Assembly: GCA_037176885.1 (NCBI GenBank)
Contig: JAWWNJ010000005.1
Location: 3,224,001 to 3,288,000 of the forward strand
Direction: 5' to 3'
Origin: Favolaschia claudopus
Lineage: Eukaryota > Basidiomycota > Agaricomycetes > Agaricales > Mycenaceae
DNA: 64,000 nucleotides
A program made the position numbers and the translations under genes. The notes beneath the pieces were generated by a model, which was given only the letters and a program-made list of their open reading frames with translations, was not told where the DNA came from and did no database searches. Shown here one piece after another: positions 1 through 12,161 of this stretch; positions within the stretch are counted from its first letter, which is position 1, and each line of letters begins with the position of its first letter.

Positions 1-3000
1 ATCACCAGCCTGAAGAAACTGGAGAGGCGTTGGTTCGGCACCTTTGCCCGCTGGGTAGAGAAACTCAACACCGTCAAGAATGGAAATAGTATCTCTCGGA
101 ACTTCCATTGGTCTGACCACGGTATGTTAGCTTATTGATTTCTTCTTGTATGTCTCAAGTGACGCCTTTTGTTTTCGTATACAATCTTCCACCAGGAGGA
201 GGTTTGTGATTTCTCGAAGTTCGAATGAATTTTGTAGATTGATTCGGTCAAAGTCGTGTCCGAACTTCAGCAGTAGTCTGGATATTACCGTTGCCGGCAT
301 GGCACAAAGCCAACAGTCGTTTCGGCTACTATCTAGAAGCGACGATAGTTCCTCCAGCAATTCAACAATGTTATGTATATCTTAGTGCGGGTGCAAGTGC
401 GCAAGCCACCTTCACAATCACTGGTTTGGCGAGGCTCATTTCGGAAACGGAACGAGCGGAGATCATATCATTTGGTTTCCCAGGGGTAAGCTCTAATTTG
501 AACGTCTGTATCTGATCAGAACTAATTATTCCTCCTAGCTCTACTATCCCGGTAAGCTCACCGGTGAATGGTTATTGCAATTTCTGATCTTGTTTGCAAG
601 GACTGCTGACGCTTGGACGAGTCTTCATCTGTATGAGAGTTAACGGGTAAGAAGGAAAGAAACATTCGTTACAAACGGCTCGGTGACCGATCTGACAGGA
701 CAATTGAGCATGTCTGGGTCTTATAAGACTAGCGTGGGCTATGAAATTTCCCGTGCGTCTCTCAAATTGTATAAACTTTTTAGTGACGCACGTTCTATGC
801 CAGTCCATCGATTTGACCTTCGGCAAGGAAGACAGAAACAACGACGTGGAAGAGATATCGAATGGCGTGGACCCCAATTTTCAACAACAACGGGTTTGAC
901 TACTCATTTGGAGCCAATGTGAATCTTGAAGGAGGTGTCGAGGCGAGTCTCAATGCACGCTGCCATGCTTTCTCTAACGCTCAAATAGGCTCATCTAGTG
1001 AGAGAATGTCCTGGCAATTTTCGGTATCTCATTCATCATGGCAGGTTCCAAGTCTGCAGCTTGGCATCAGTGTTCTCGGTGAGTACACGTAGTGATTTAA
1101 TGCATGAAAAGCTAACCGGATTCTGGGACTCAGGCGGCTCTGTGTTGGATGCGCAGGTGGGTGAAACCGAAATTGTCGCGACGTTGTTGATCTGACTTGG
1201 CTAGGTGTTTGCAGAGGCAGATATATACGCGGGAGTTAGTATCACCGGAAGCGTCCTCTACCCGCGGTTGCTCCCAACTTCTGCGTGAATCCTGTAGGTC
1301 TCCGCTGTGTTCAAAATGATTGCTCAGCATCTAACTCTGGCTAGTATTTTGGAGTTGATCTGAACGCCGGTATATCGATCCTGATTTTTGAATCGGCGCG
1401 CGCAACTAACATATTGGTAGGACTCCACTGGATCCGTGCTTTTCTGGCGGGATAATACTGTCAGCCATAGCTTCTACTCCGAACAGTTCCCCTTCGGGGG
1501 TGGATGCTTCAGCTCTGCGGATCAAGCTTCCGGTTCTGGCAATTCAAGACGTGGTGACACCTTCAGCAGCAAAAATGCAACAGGCTCACCCTAGCCATAT
1601 CTCATCGTTCCCGTACTCTGCATACGCTGCTCATGAGAACGTCACCCAAAAATGGATCGCGCCTCCCACTCTTCCGATCGAGGTTCGTCCCGAGCTATCC
1701 AAGATCTCGAAGCGCGGGGTCCCCTTCCTGCCCGGGAACCTCTTCTGCCCAGACGTCGGCACCAACATCGTCAGCAGCGATGATGCATCAGACTGTATGT
1801 TTTACTCGGACGCAGGACGATAACGATCCAGAAGCGCCCCAGCATCTTGTCGCGTTCAGTCTTGAAACCCGAGATCGAGTCAGATTTCGACAATACCACA
1901 TCCACTGGCCCACTCCATGTGTTTGCCAGCAGAGCCAGTGGCAGGGAGGCTGGGATGTGGCGGTGCAAAGATCTTGACGTTCCTATCCCGTGTACGACAA
2001 TACACCGATAATAGCCTACTACGATTTAGCAAATCCGGCATCCCTTGATCCAACAGTTGTCGATCATATTCCTGTCCCCGAGAATCTTGGAAGGATGCCC
2101 AATGGGGAGCGTTATCTGTCTGTCCCCAAAGGACATGGCAATACGATAATTTACGCTCGGTACGGAATCTTCTTCCGAATTTTTTTATTCACACTCAAGT
2201 TTTCGCAGAGAGCATCCTTACGAAGCCTCGATGGGTATGTGTCGCTTACCTTTCTCATAATTGGGCTCAACCGATCTTCGAAGCTTCGGTCTTCATTGAT
2301 TACCTTATCCTTCAAACTGATTTGTGGCAAAACGCAAACAATGACGCCAAGTTTTGTCCTTGGGTTACAGAGAATTTGAAGAACGCTCCGACGGCGTACA
2401 GCCCGGCCGGGTTTGGCGGAAAGTCACTGTTCGCTATGCTGGGAACTTGTTACCCCAGCAATGCGGGCGGTACCCCCGATGGCAATCTATGAACAAGTCG
2501 ATCATTTTTACCTTTGCGCATCGTGTTTTCTGACTGGATGTTTCCCTTTAGAGCGCCAATCTTATGAAACGTACTGCATTCTTTGACCATGGAGCACCAG
2601 CTTAACCAGTATTCTTTCAAACCGTCACCTTTTAGAAGTGACAAGAATTTCAAGACATATTGCCCAAAGAAACAGATAGCTGTTATGCGTTCAGCTGCGG
2701 GTATACCTTCGTTCCTGAACAGGTTTGAGATTAGGGATATTTTTTCTCAATATGAATACTTGTGTGCGGGATGTTTGGTTGCAGTGGGCTACTGCATATC
2801 AGGCAATGAGTTTTCACTTCTCTTTCCACCCACTATAAGCTGACGTTGGCTTTCCAGAACTCGAACGTGGACGCGCCAAATCGGGCGAAATGTCAACGTT
2901 TCCGAATCTTTATGACAACTGGATCCAACCTGGCGAGGATTATTTTCAGCTGAATCGTCTTCCCAACTTTGCTCATCAAAATTTGGATAGGTCGTTGCTA

Positions 3001-3315
3001 ACGTCCCAACATTCGTTCGAATTCAGTGCAAGCATCTTATTTCGCTATACAACAAGGCCCAAACAACAGCAGCCACGGTTGATCTCTCCTTCCCCGTTCT
3101 ACTGGATACGGTGTGTTCAAAATGTTAACCCACCTTTCACAAACCTCAAGTGTTCCAGGTACAAATTCACTCGTAACGGCGGCCCTGTACAGAATGTGCA
3201 AATTGATCCCAATTCATATGCATCTGGGTTAGCTGTTACGCAGGCCGACCTTACGGCGCAAATTTTCAATCAAATTCAAGACATCAATTGGATCAATTCC
3301 CTTCCGTTTCATTAG
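1..3315 (+). pseudogene. Duplicated 3' part of the GH18 chitinase gene, frameshifted
   Basis: This is the mirror of the last part of the chitinase gene at 25101-33091. It begins inside the C-terminal region, at the stretch equivalent to 28398, and runs to the same stop codon (TAG at 3313-3315). The catalytic GH18 and CBM18 exons are not in this copy within the window. Small insertions break long frames that are open in the right arm: the 321-aa stretch at 26028-26993 appears here only as fragments around 1500-2379. It is probably a low-quality duplicate rather than a second gene. Confidence 0.8.
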
Positions 3316-3996
3316 CTTGGGTCACCACCTCGAGCATGAATACCGCATACTTCGCAGTAGTAATCGTACCTGAGCAGCGCGTCAGAATCTATATATGATA
3401 CTGTTTTCAAGGTTTCACCTAGGCCATACGATTCTTGAGATGATCTCACACCTTCTGTCATTTTCGGAAACCCGGAAAGAGTGTCGGTACGTTGAAGGCG
3501 AAGAGAATTTACGAATGCCGTACCCATTCTATGTGTAGGGATGGACCTATTTCCTATCAGCTGAAGATATATTGACTCTGATCTGAACACGCGTGCTGTC
3601 TCACGTGATCGCGTCTGGACGCGGATCTATGGATTCGCCTCCTGCAGCTTGGAACTTCGTTGAATAAAAGCTTGTTGGGTGCTCGAGAACTTCAAATCGT
3701 TCGATTTGATGAAGTGAAATAAACTACTATAGCCATACCTAGATTGCACCCTTGGAAGGCAAGAGTGATCAACGGTCAACGAACGAGGTCAAACGAAGAT
3801 ATGTGCTTTGGGTCCAAGTAGCGAGTACGAAGACATTATATATATAGATAATGAAGAGAGATGCTTTTGTCCCGTATTTCTTCTCGTCGAAACGAGATCA
3901 GACGGAGAGACCAATTGCGCATAGGTCATCACGATGATCGACCTCGAAGCGCTGGCAGCTGAGGCAAAGATGTGCCGAGGAGCTAGCACGCCCCGT
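3316..3996. other. Intergenic, left-arm copy
   Basis: Mirror of 24425-25100, between the stop codons of the chitinase copy and the 301-aa hypothetical copy (convergent 3' ends). A TATATATA-rich stretch lies near 3837-3850. I see no gene. Confidence 0.6.
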
Positions 3997-5259
3997 CTAC
4001 ACGCCATAGTAGATGTACGACGCGCCCGGATACCCCGCCTTCCACCCTGGTAAGTAAACACACCCGAATCGGACCGACCCTGCTCATCGCCCACTCAACG
4101 TGCTCATCTTCCGAGTCGTAATACCGAACCTCATAAAAATCCTCCTCGTCTGTGCGAGGACGCCTGCGGCGTGAGTACGTCGTCGCGGGAGCGGACTTCG
4201 AATACCTCGCCGTCTGGGCCGTGGAAGTAAGTATTTCGGCTGCGGAGGGCCGGGGAGGATGCGGACGATGAGGCGGGGGAGGAGGTTCGGAAAGGTGACA
4301 GAGGGGTAGGGATACAGGAGGTAGTTGGCGGGGAGGGGAATGAGGATGTTGGCTTCGGGGATGGCGATTTGGGAGAGGGGTTGTGGGGCGGGGGCATGGA
4401 TTGCTGTACAGGTACGGTCGAAGGAAGCTCTGTTAATTGGTGTCGATTAGGGATAGGATGAAGGCTTACAGAGTGATAAGGATATGGGTTCCAAGATTCA
4501 AATGGAGCGATAGGCGTGGCATCGTTGTAACCCTATGGTGAATTTGTAAGTTGACGGAGAAAAAGGACGAGACGGGAAGAGCGACTCACGGTGTATCCAC
4601 CCGGGTGAGACCATGGCTCATACTTCCCATCCACAACGTTGACATCGTAAATCGAGGGCTGAAGATCCTCGGGCGCAGGAAGCTCGGCATGAATCTAAGT
4701 AGGTATACGAGTCAGTGAAAATGCGAATGCCTCGTAAAGCAAGAACTTACCTTCACTTCTTCGCAGATCGATGGTTGCGGTACGGCAAACGTCATTCGTG
4801 GTTCTGTTCTGGGAATGTTTAGGTGAGTCGATGAAGCGCATATGTATCCAGAGCGAATCTCACCTCAAGTCTATCGTAGATTGCAGCCATGGGTGGCACC
4901 GGACACATCAACAATAGCCGATGCCACCTCAGTGTCAACCGCGTCGAGAGAAATCTGCCAGAATTTCACGTCAACGAAAGCCCTGACGGCGTCCCATCCA
5001 CAACTCACCTCGCTCGCTCTCGCAGGGTGGCATACCGCTGAGGCTCAGACTTTGATCGCAGTCTCTTCGAACGAAGACGGCGGGAGACCGACTCAGGGCG
5101 GTCCTTCGAAGGCTCCATAACGGTCACTGCATCGACAGTATTTGTTGCCTAGTACCACGGTGAGGTTCCCGTTAACGGGTGAATAGATGCAATGACAACT
5201 TACGTCTCCAAAAGGGCCAGCGAAAACGACGCGTCGCGTTCTTCATGGTTGAAGTTCAT
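3997..5259 (-). pseudogene. Left-arm copy of the 301-aa hypothetical gene, frameshifted
   Basis: Mirror of 23178-24424 with the same start context (ATG at 5259-5257) and stop (3997-3999). It is 16 bases longer than the right-arm gene over the same span. One extra G near 4162 and two extra bases near 4050 break the last coding exon, which is a single open stretch in the right arm. Function unknown, as for the intact copy. Confidence 0.75.
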
Positions 5260-6814
5260 TTGATGGGATGAGGGTAAGTGGAAGAGAGCAGTGGCTCAAT
5301 CTGGTGTTTGTGGTAGGAGTGAGAAAGGTGTGTTTCCTTGTTTGCTCGACATTTGTGCGCTCTCTTTATATACCCATTCAAGGGCTTCCTTTGTCCAGAG
5401 CGAAACAATCGTAAAATAGCCGATTAACCCGAAGCGCCGATGCCACCGTAGGAAACAATGCCGCTGGCCGATGTCGTCACCTCCAGTGAGCTGACGGACG
5501 CGGGTGAGGGAGAGAAAGGGCGCATCTGTGTCGGAGGGATGGGTACAGAAAACAGACCCACGCGCATAGGTCGGATTGTATCGTATCGCCACCAGCGAAA
5601 GACGCGAGAATTGCCCTCGTCCCCGCCCTTCGTAGAGTGCGGGGCGTGAGTGGAGCGCGGACGACTCTCCCCTTCCTTCCCAAAGCCTCCTCCTTTACTG
5701 CCTTTTCACAACTCCGGTCCCCCTGAGTCCCTCCTTATCTTCCTCCTTGAGTCCTTGTTCCTCCTCCGAAGTCCTTCCATCCCTCTGTGGAGCCGTCGAG
5801 TCTCGCAGCTGGCGTCGGTGTGGGTAGACGAAAGCGCGGCGGAATGTCGGTCAGCTTGCGCAGATGATGGTGGATACGACGGAGAGGAGGAGCCAAGGAG
5901 GAGCGTCGACAAGGGCGGGAGATGAGTCACGCAATCTCACATCACGTCACATCAGACTGTGTCACTGCGACAAAAGCCGAACTCTTCTTGACCTTTTTCC
6001 ACGAGGATCTTTCTTCAAATGCCCGTTCTACGTGCCTTCGCTTCGTTTTGCACATCAAGGATTCTATGAATTTCTTGTAGAAACGGTTTGTCTTACGGCT
6101 TCTCACTCACTGAACCCTCCACTGAACTTGAAGTTGACTTGAAGAGATGAAATTTGCGTCGTGCGAAGTAAAAAAATCAAAAACCGTTTCTGCTCTCGGT
6201 ACGTACTCAAACTCCTTTGATTCTACATTGATATCGATGATAGGTTTATCCTCCGGCGCTAAGTACTCCAACTGCAACGGTGTCTTGAATTTACGATCTG
6301 GAATCGGACTCTCTGGCCTTGTGACACTGCACTGGAGCGGAAGCGTTATCGATGTCTCCAACCTTAGATTCGGTGTTCGCCTTACAGCACATACTCACTT
6401 CATACTTGTCGGTACTGTTTCAACTGCGGTGCGGGCGACAGGATGACTGATTGATTTGGCGTCTACAGTCACGGTCTTCCTCGTCCAATGTTGAGGTAAC
6501 TGTCTCAGAAGAAGCTTGAGCGTCAAATGGTATCTTTGTGCTGATAAGACATACTCATGCCAGTGTCACGATCAGTTTCGGAAACGCCAAGGACTCGGGC
6601 AATGGTTTATCGAAGTAGTGCGGCTGCGATATGGAGGTTTCCTGCTCACACATGAATCTTTTCACTCCCCCAGATCTAGATTGGTCTGGCACAAGGTCCA
6701 AGCTACTGTTCGGTCCTCGGTACAATACACCGCCGCACCTCTATAAATTCCAAGCCCCTTAAATTCGAAGGATATAGCGCTTTCGATTAACGCTTCACAT
6801 TCACTAGCATACTC
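5260..6814. other. Intergenic, left-arm copy
   Basis: Mirror of 21634-23177. It contains the promoter region of the hypothetical gene copy (minus), a pyrimidine-rich stretch around 5660-5800 and a 99-aa open stretch at 6147-6446 of uncertain status. No domain is recognisable. Confidence 0.5.
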
Positions 6815-7631
6815 ATGTCGATGCAGCTTCATCTTGAGGTACGTACGCTACTCCCTGATACCACCCAGTCAACTGTCTCTTGAAACCGACAATCTATATA
6901 GGCGGTGTAGGCGGAGCAGGCGGGAAGGGCGGTCAATCGGGCGGCGCTGGCGGGAAGGGCGGTGGGCCCGACTTAAGCCCTCTAGCCCACTGGGGAGGTA
7001 GGTATTGCCGACGATGTATTCAGCTAAGCGTTGATCATGAATGCCTTCCAATAGGCTTTGCGAGGCAGCATCCCCAATGCCCTGATCACCGCAGGAGGTG
7101 CGCATCTTCACACAGGACTGGAGTAATGATACTATCTATTACTTAGGCGGCCGAGGGGGCGCGGGTGGGACATGGCGGACAAAGGGGCGGAGGGGGTGGC
7201 TTCGGTGGGGGCGTTTTAATGCCGAACCTCCCGCCCCAGCAACCTGAAACGCCATGTTCGGTCCTATTGAGGGCAAGCATCTCCATCCCTCCTCGAATTT
7301 TGTCTAACTTATTCGAGCAGGCGGTATCGGCGCGACTCCTCACTCCAAGCCGGCGAGGGCGGGGTGCGCTATTCCTGGCGTACCACAAGACAAGCAGTTC
7401 TTGCTGGCGTTTTCCGACGGTGGCCGATCGTAGCGTTGGGGCTGTCAGCGGAATATCTCGAACTCCACAGTAACACAAATCAATTACGATGCAATACGGT
7501 TTGGTGAGCTTCTTAAGTTGCAGATGGATTCGGCGATGCAGCTGAAGGGGGCGTATGGAGGTTATGTGGCGCGGTCGATGGAAATAGTCAATTCGGGTTC
7601 GGATGAGCCCCCGCCGTATCCTTCGTACTAA
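6815..7631 (+). pseudogene. Left-arm copy of the small glycine-rich gene, frameshifted
   Basis: Mirror of 20824-21633, with ATG at 6815 and stop at 7629-7631. Insertions in and near the second glycine-rich exon (around 7168 and 7240-7250) and in the final exon break the frame that is open in the right arm. See the right-arm gene for domain content. Confidence 0.75.
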
Positions 7632-7866
7632 AGTACTTTCTTTAAATTTCCATCATGATCGCGTTTTTCAAAATTTTATGACCTTGGTGCTACATAGCAC
7701 ATTGCAATATCGCTATGCGAGTTGGAGCCGCTGAAACTTAGGGGCATTTACAGCAGTTCCTGTAAATAATGGCAATTACGATTTTTTTTTTGGCGCGTTT
7801 CCCGAAAAGGAAATTATCGCTTTTTCCGCCTCTCCCAAGTCTCTTTGCCTTCTCCCTTCTTGCACC

Positions 7867-9547
7867 ATGGCTGCCGATGACTTCGACGACTTGCAGATGA
7901 TTCGTGATACTATCTCTGATGTTCCTCAAGGCATGTGCTGCTCTAATCTCTCAGAACGACTCCTTACATTGCTGCCACGTCGGTACATACAGCTTCCCTC
8001 AAATTCTTAGTCTCGACCCCAGCAACGCAAGGAACGAAGCCTGCGGCAAGAAACGAAAGTCCCGCACCGGAAACACGTCCCAAACTGCTCCTCGAGCGAA
8101 GAAACCCAGAAATGAGACACAAACCAAATCAGCCGCTGACTCTGGGGTCACTGACGCGGTTGACGACAACGACGAGGACGACATCGACTCCGACCCCCCC
8201 TGTTTCTATTGCCTGTCTTCATTGCTATCCCAAAGAACCCCGAGCCAACGGTGAAAGGCCGTAGAAAATGCCAAAGCTGAAGGACAGCACCATCAAAAAA
8301 GGACCTTTCACGCTTTCTTCACGCGACTCCTACACTGAATTCTTGTCGAAAATCGCCTCCACCCTTCCCTGCCTGCCCAGAGCACATTATCCAGCCGAAA
8401 ATGATGTGGAAAGCCGTCAAACACGCAAAACTTTACTCCGCTTCCTATCGGGACCCGTCCGACGGGTATCAGGTTATGATTGATAGCATGCTAGAGCGTA
8501 AAAGCGACCGAATGGTGTTGTTGATGATGCCCGCACCGGCTAAACCCATGGAGGACGAAATGGTATGTCTCCTGGACTTGTTTCTTGCATCGATCTTGAG
8601 AACAAACTCCCCCCAGCCGTGGCAAACCGGTGAAGAAGAAGAAGACAAACCGGCACGTTTCAACTACGATGAGCTCGAACCAACAGGGTCTGCCTTCTCC
8701 GTCCAGCCCAGCAACAGGTGAGAACCAATTTGAGCCCATGATTTTGTCTGCGCTAACGGAAGCCCAGATTTCTTTCAATAAAGCCACGAAAACTGAGCGT
8801 ACCAAAACTCGAGGAGACTTACCCCATCGGCAACTTCCCGGCTATCGACCCCAACAAGCGCCATATGGCATGATACGGACCGTGGCTTCTACTTCGATCT
8901 AAACAACTCGCGGCTTGGAGTATGGGCTTTCCGCGATGGTGCCGTGCCATGAGGTGTTATTTCCTTTCCATGTGTGCTGAGACCCAATACCCACAGGCGC
9001 AGAAGAAGACCGACGAGAAGACTCCTCCTCACTCTCAATTTTTCGATGCTAGTAACCGTATGAAAAAAGTTGGCACAAAACAACGCTCCCAGCTATCCCA
9101 CCTCCTGCCGCTATTGCCCCGCCCATTCCTCCGCCCGTAGCTGCCGTCCCTCCCCCTGCAATGACTCCCTCGCTTTCTGATGTTCTTCTCACGGCCTTGC
9201 TCACAAGCAACCCCCGGTTCACTTGGCAACCTCTTTCCTCATCTCAATTCCGCGCCTCCTCCCCAACCCGTGCCTCCACTGCCAGTTGCGCCACCACGTT
9301 CTGTACCCTCCTCACCGCTCAAACGTCATACTGTCCACAGTCGAGATCTTTTGCGACACCTACAATATTGACGGCGAAGATTGTACACGCTTGAAGGAAG
9401 TTGGCTTCCGCCCCGGGGACTCAACCGGTCCCAATCTCGATGATGATTTGAAGGGCGTTGGATTTACATTTTTCGGCTGGAAGAGGATTCATAGCGCCAA
9501 TAGTCGTTTCAAGTCGGACTTGTCGGCGGGCCTTTTTTGATGCATGA
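7867..9547 (+). pseudogene. Left-arm copy of the transposon passenger gene, frameshifted
   Basis: Mirror of 18932-20590 with ATG at 7867 and terminal TGA at 9545-9547. Single-base insertions split it into short frames. One near the end ends a frame at 9540, seven bases before the true stop. It is degraded or mis-sequenced relative to the right arm. Confidence 0.75.
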
Positions 9548-9629
9548 AATTCGGACTCGTACGTACGTGAAGATTGTCTGTTAGAGTTATTCGGTGTTTT
9601 GTAGCGAGCATTGTTACATGTTTTGTACC

Positions 9630-10779
9630 CTAGCTATCCCAAATGTAGCCCGCATGTCTGAACCATCCGTGTGCCATCTCAGGGAGTGATACATGCAGTT
9701 GACTCAAGCAAACGCCTCGAATGGGTCCTCAGCTTCGCGGATTGTGTGGCCGTGACGGCGTAGATAAGCTTTTCCCTAGAAGCGCGTATAAGCCAGGGGC
9801 CCGGGATCGGAGGGAGTGATTGAATCACACGGCACATGTAGAAAAAGACTCCTCAATGGGGTTGAGATGGGGCGAGTAAGCAGGGAGAAATAGCAAACAT
9901 GACGCCTAAAAATCAGTTAGCTGTCTCGCAGAGTAATGTCCAATCTCCGTACCGTTCTCGTTCAAGACCTCGCGCAATAGATCTGTGTGGTGTATCCGAC
10001 AATTATCGAGAAGAAGCACACTTTGCGTATCTGGATAAGGTTTCATCTGTGGTAGCTATGGATTGTCAGCTCCAAGCAAGAAGCTCGAATACATAGAACT
10101 CACCACATCCTCAACAATGAAATCAAAAGAATTCGAACGCATCCATTGAACCAAGCACGATCCGTGTAGCAATATATCCTTCAAGACTGAGTGCTGCTGT
10201 TAGAGTGTACCGATCGGCTCTGACAAAAATCTTCATGCTGACTGAGCTCTCTGGCCGAGGGGTGCGCGTCCGATAGTGCCGGCGACAGGGTCCGCTCATC
10301 CTTGCTCGACTCATCAACAGCCCACAATCTCCATCCCGGTGCCGGAAAAGACAGTGGGGTCACGGATGAGGGTATTGAATTCGTCTACTTCGTTTGCATC
10401 TCGTTCCGTTGCCACCTTCTGAAGAACTTTACGACTGAGACCAGCGCGGTCCAGTGTTGCTTGAAGGGCCGAGATAGAGATTGCAATATCATGATGGATT
10501 GCCAGATGCCAAGCCAGCTCGTCCAGCATGACGGTCGAATCATGAAAATAGACTTTGCGAACAGCAGTGAGAGCAGCAAGGGTGATTGCGCGTGGGCGCC
10601 CGCGCAGTGGTGAAGCAGGTTTACTGACTTGGCCGAACTCTTCGAAGATCGCATGCCCAGCGGTAAAGGCTGCGAGGAGAGACACGGAAGATGTAACATA
10701 TGTCTTCTACGGCCCAGCCAGCATTCCAAAGGTGCAAGGCACACTCCTTGATATCGGCGCTGATTCTACGGTTACCCAT
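9630..10779 (-). pseudogene. Left-arm copy of the DD34E transposase, frameshifted
   Basis: Mirror of 17714-18849. Compared with the right arm it has an extra C near 10659, an extra C near 10323, an extra A near 10273, an extra G near 10281 and an extra G near 10237. As written it cannot encode a continuous transposase. Confidence 0.8.
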
Positions 10780-10871
10780 TGGAGGAGGAAGAGGCGGAAA
10801 AGCGATAATTTCCTTTTCGGGAAACGCGCCAAAAAAAAAATCGTAATTGCCATTATTTACAGGAACTGCTG

Positions 10872-12161
10872 TAAAAACGCGAGTCTCTTGGTCATTCATT
10901 GTGTATTCAATTTTACTGCGTTTCAGGACTAAGTCGGGTCAGCGCATCAGGCGCATCATGATCGTCGGAACGTTCCGGGCATAGATTTGGATCATTCATT
11001 GATCGTATCGTTGCCGCGTGACTCAAGACGACTCACTTGTCCTCTCCCTTCTCATCCTCCGTCCACTATGGCTGAATAGGGATCTCGCAAAAGCTCGAAC
11101 GCGCCGGCCCCGGCCCAAAGACTATTCAGACAACGAACCTCAAGCATTCGGTGAGTACAGACTCTGACTGTCCACTATGCTACCTCGATTTACTTAAAAA
11201 TCTTCGAAGTGGTACTGCCCGTGGAGCTTGGAAGAATGTAAAGGAGCGTATGAAAAGTATGCAGGTAAGTATGAATCAGAAATGGGTCATACATTTCAGT
11301 CTTCTGATGTCAATAGCAGATATTAGGCTCCTCGAAGCGTGGTCTGTGCCGAATTTCACTCTCAAGTCCAAATGGAACGTATCCGAAATTCACTAGTTGC
11401 GCGATAGTAAATTTGAGGAATTGCGCCTCATATTCCACAATCCGTAAGTAAAACACATCAGGCCGTCCGGTTTGCCTTTTCCCCTTCTTTCCACCTCTCC
11501 TTTCCGTTCAGTCGTTCAGGTTCTATTTGCATCCCTCACCACAGCATCTGTGGATAGGCCTCTCCGCACCCGATTCCGTGGTATCTGCGTGCCCTGAAGT
11601 GCTGTGGATGACACTACGAGCAGCGGTATCTTGCCACGTAAGTCGCAGTTATTCCACAGATAGCTCATATTAACAGCTTTCTCCCTTGATTGAGAAGTAT
11701 GGATTGGATGCAGGAAGTCGGAGGGTATCTTCGCCGCGCATCCATCCACGATTGCAGCGGACTTCGCCTCACCGAATATAAACAGTGATCGCAGCCCAAA
11801 GTTCAGCCGCCGAAGGAGAAGGTCAACTCTGCCCGTGAGCATCAAAAAAACTTGTTAGATGATATCTCACTATGCGCCTAATTCAGTGTCCTGGAACATA
11901 CGTGGCTCTTTGCGCGAATAAATGTTCTATTGCTAGGCGAGCCATGAAAATTTGCATCTGACTGTTCTGTTAACCAAAATTGAAGCAGGCGGCTGGCGCT
12001 ATTTGGAAGGTATCCGTTGACAGATGATATCTTTCAGGAATCGGATCAACGTCGACTTAAATACTTAGGTCTGTGCTACATAAGCCGAGCAGACAAGACA
12101 CACCCCGGTCAGTAGACGCACGAGCACCGGACACCGTCTGTTCACTATTATCGAGCTGCGT
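10872..12161. other. Intergenic, left-arm copy
   Basis: Mirror of 16331-17621. It differs from the right arm by a single base near 11743, in contrast to the error-rich DNA further left. There are short open stretches (11151-11396 plus and 11516-11845 minus) with no recognisable domain. The spliced 5' end of the next gene starts at 12162. Confidence 0.5.

Larger units (their letters stand above)
7751..10871. mobile_element. Left-arm copy of the two-gene Tc1/mariner-type transposon
   Basis: Flanked by TA at 7749-7750 and 10872-10873. The ends read CAGCAGTTCCTG inward and are inverted repeats of about 80 bp. It is 3121 bp against 3084 bp for the right-arm copy. The extra 37 bases are scattered small insertions that disrupt both genes. 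It sits at the exact mirror position, so it is part of the palindrome and not an independent insertion. Confidence 0.9.

Noticed and set aside
7751..10871. Second independent insertion of the transposon
   Set aside because: It is at the exact mirror position with mirrored flanks, so it belongs to the inverted repeat.
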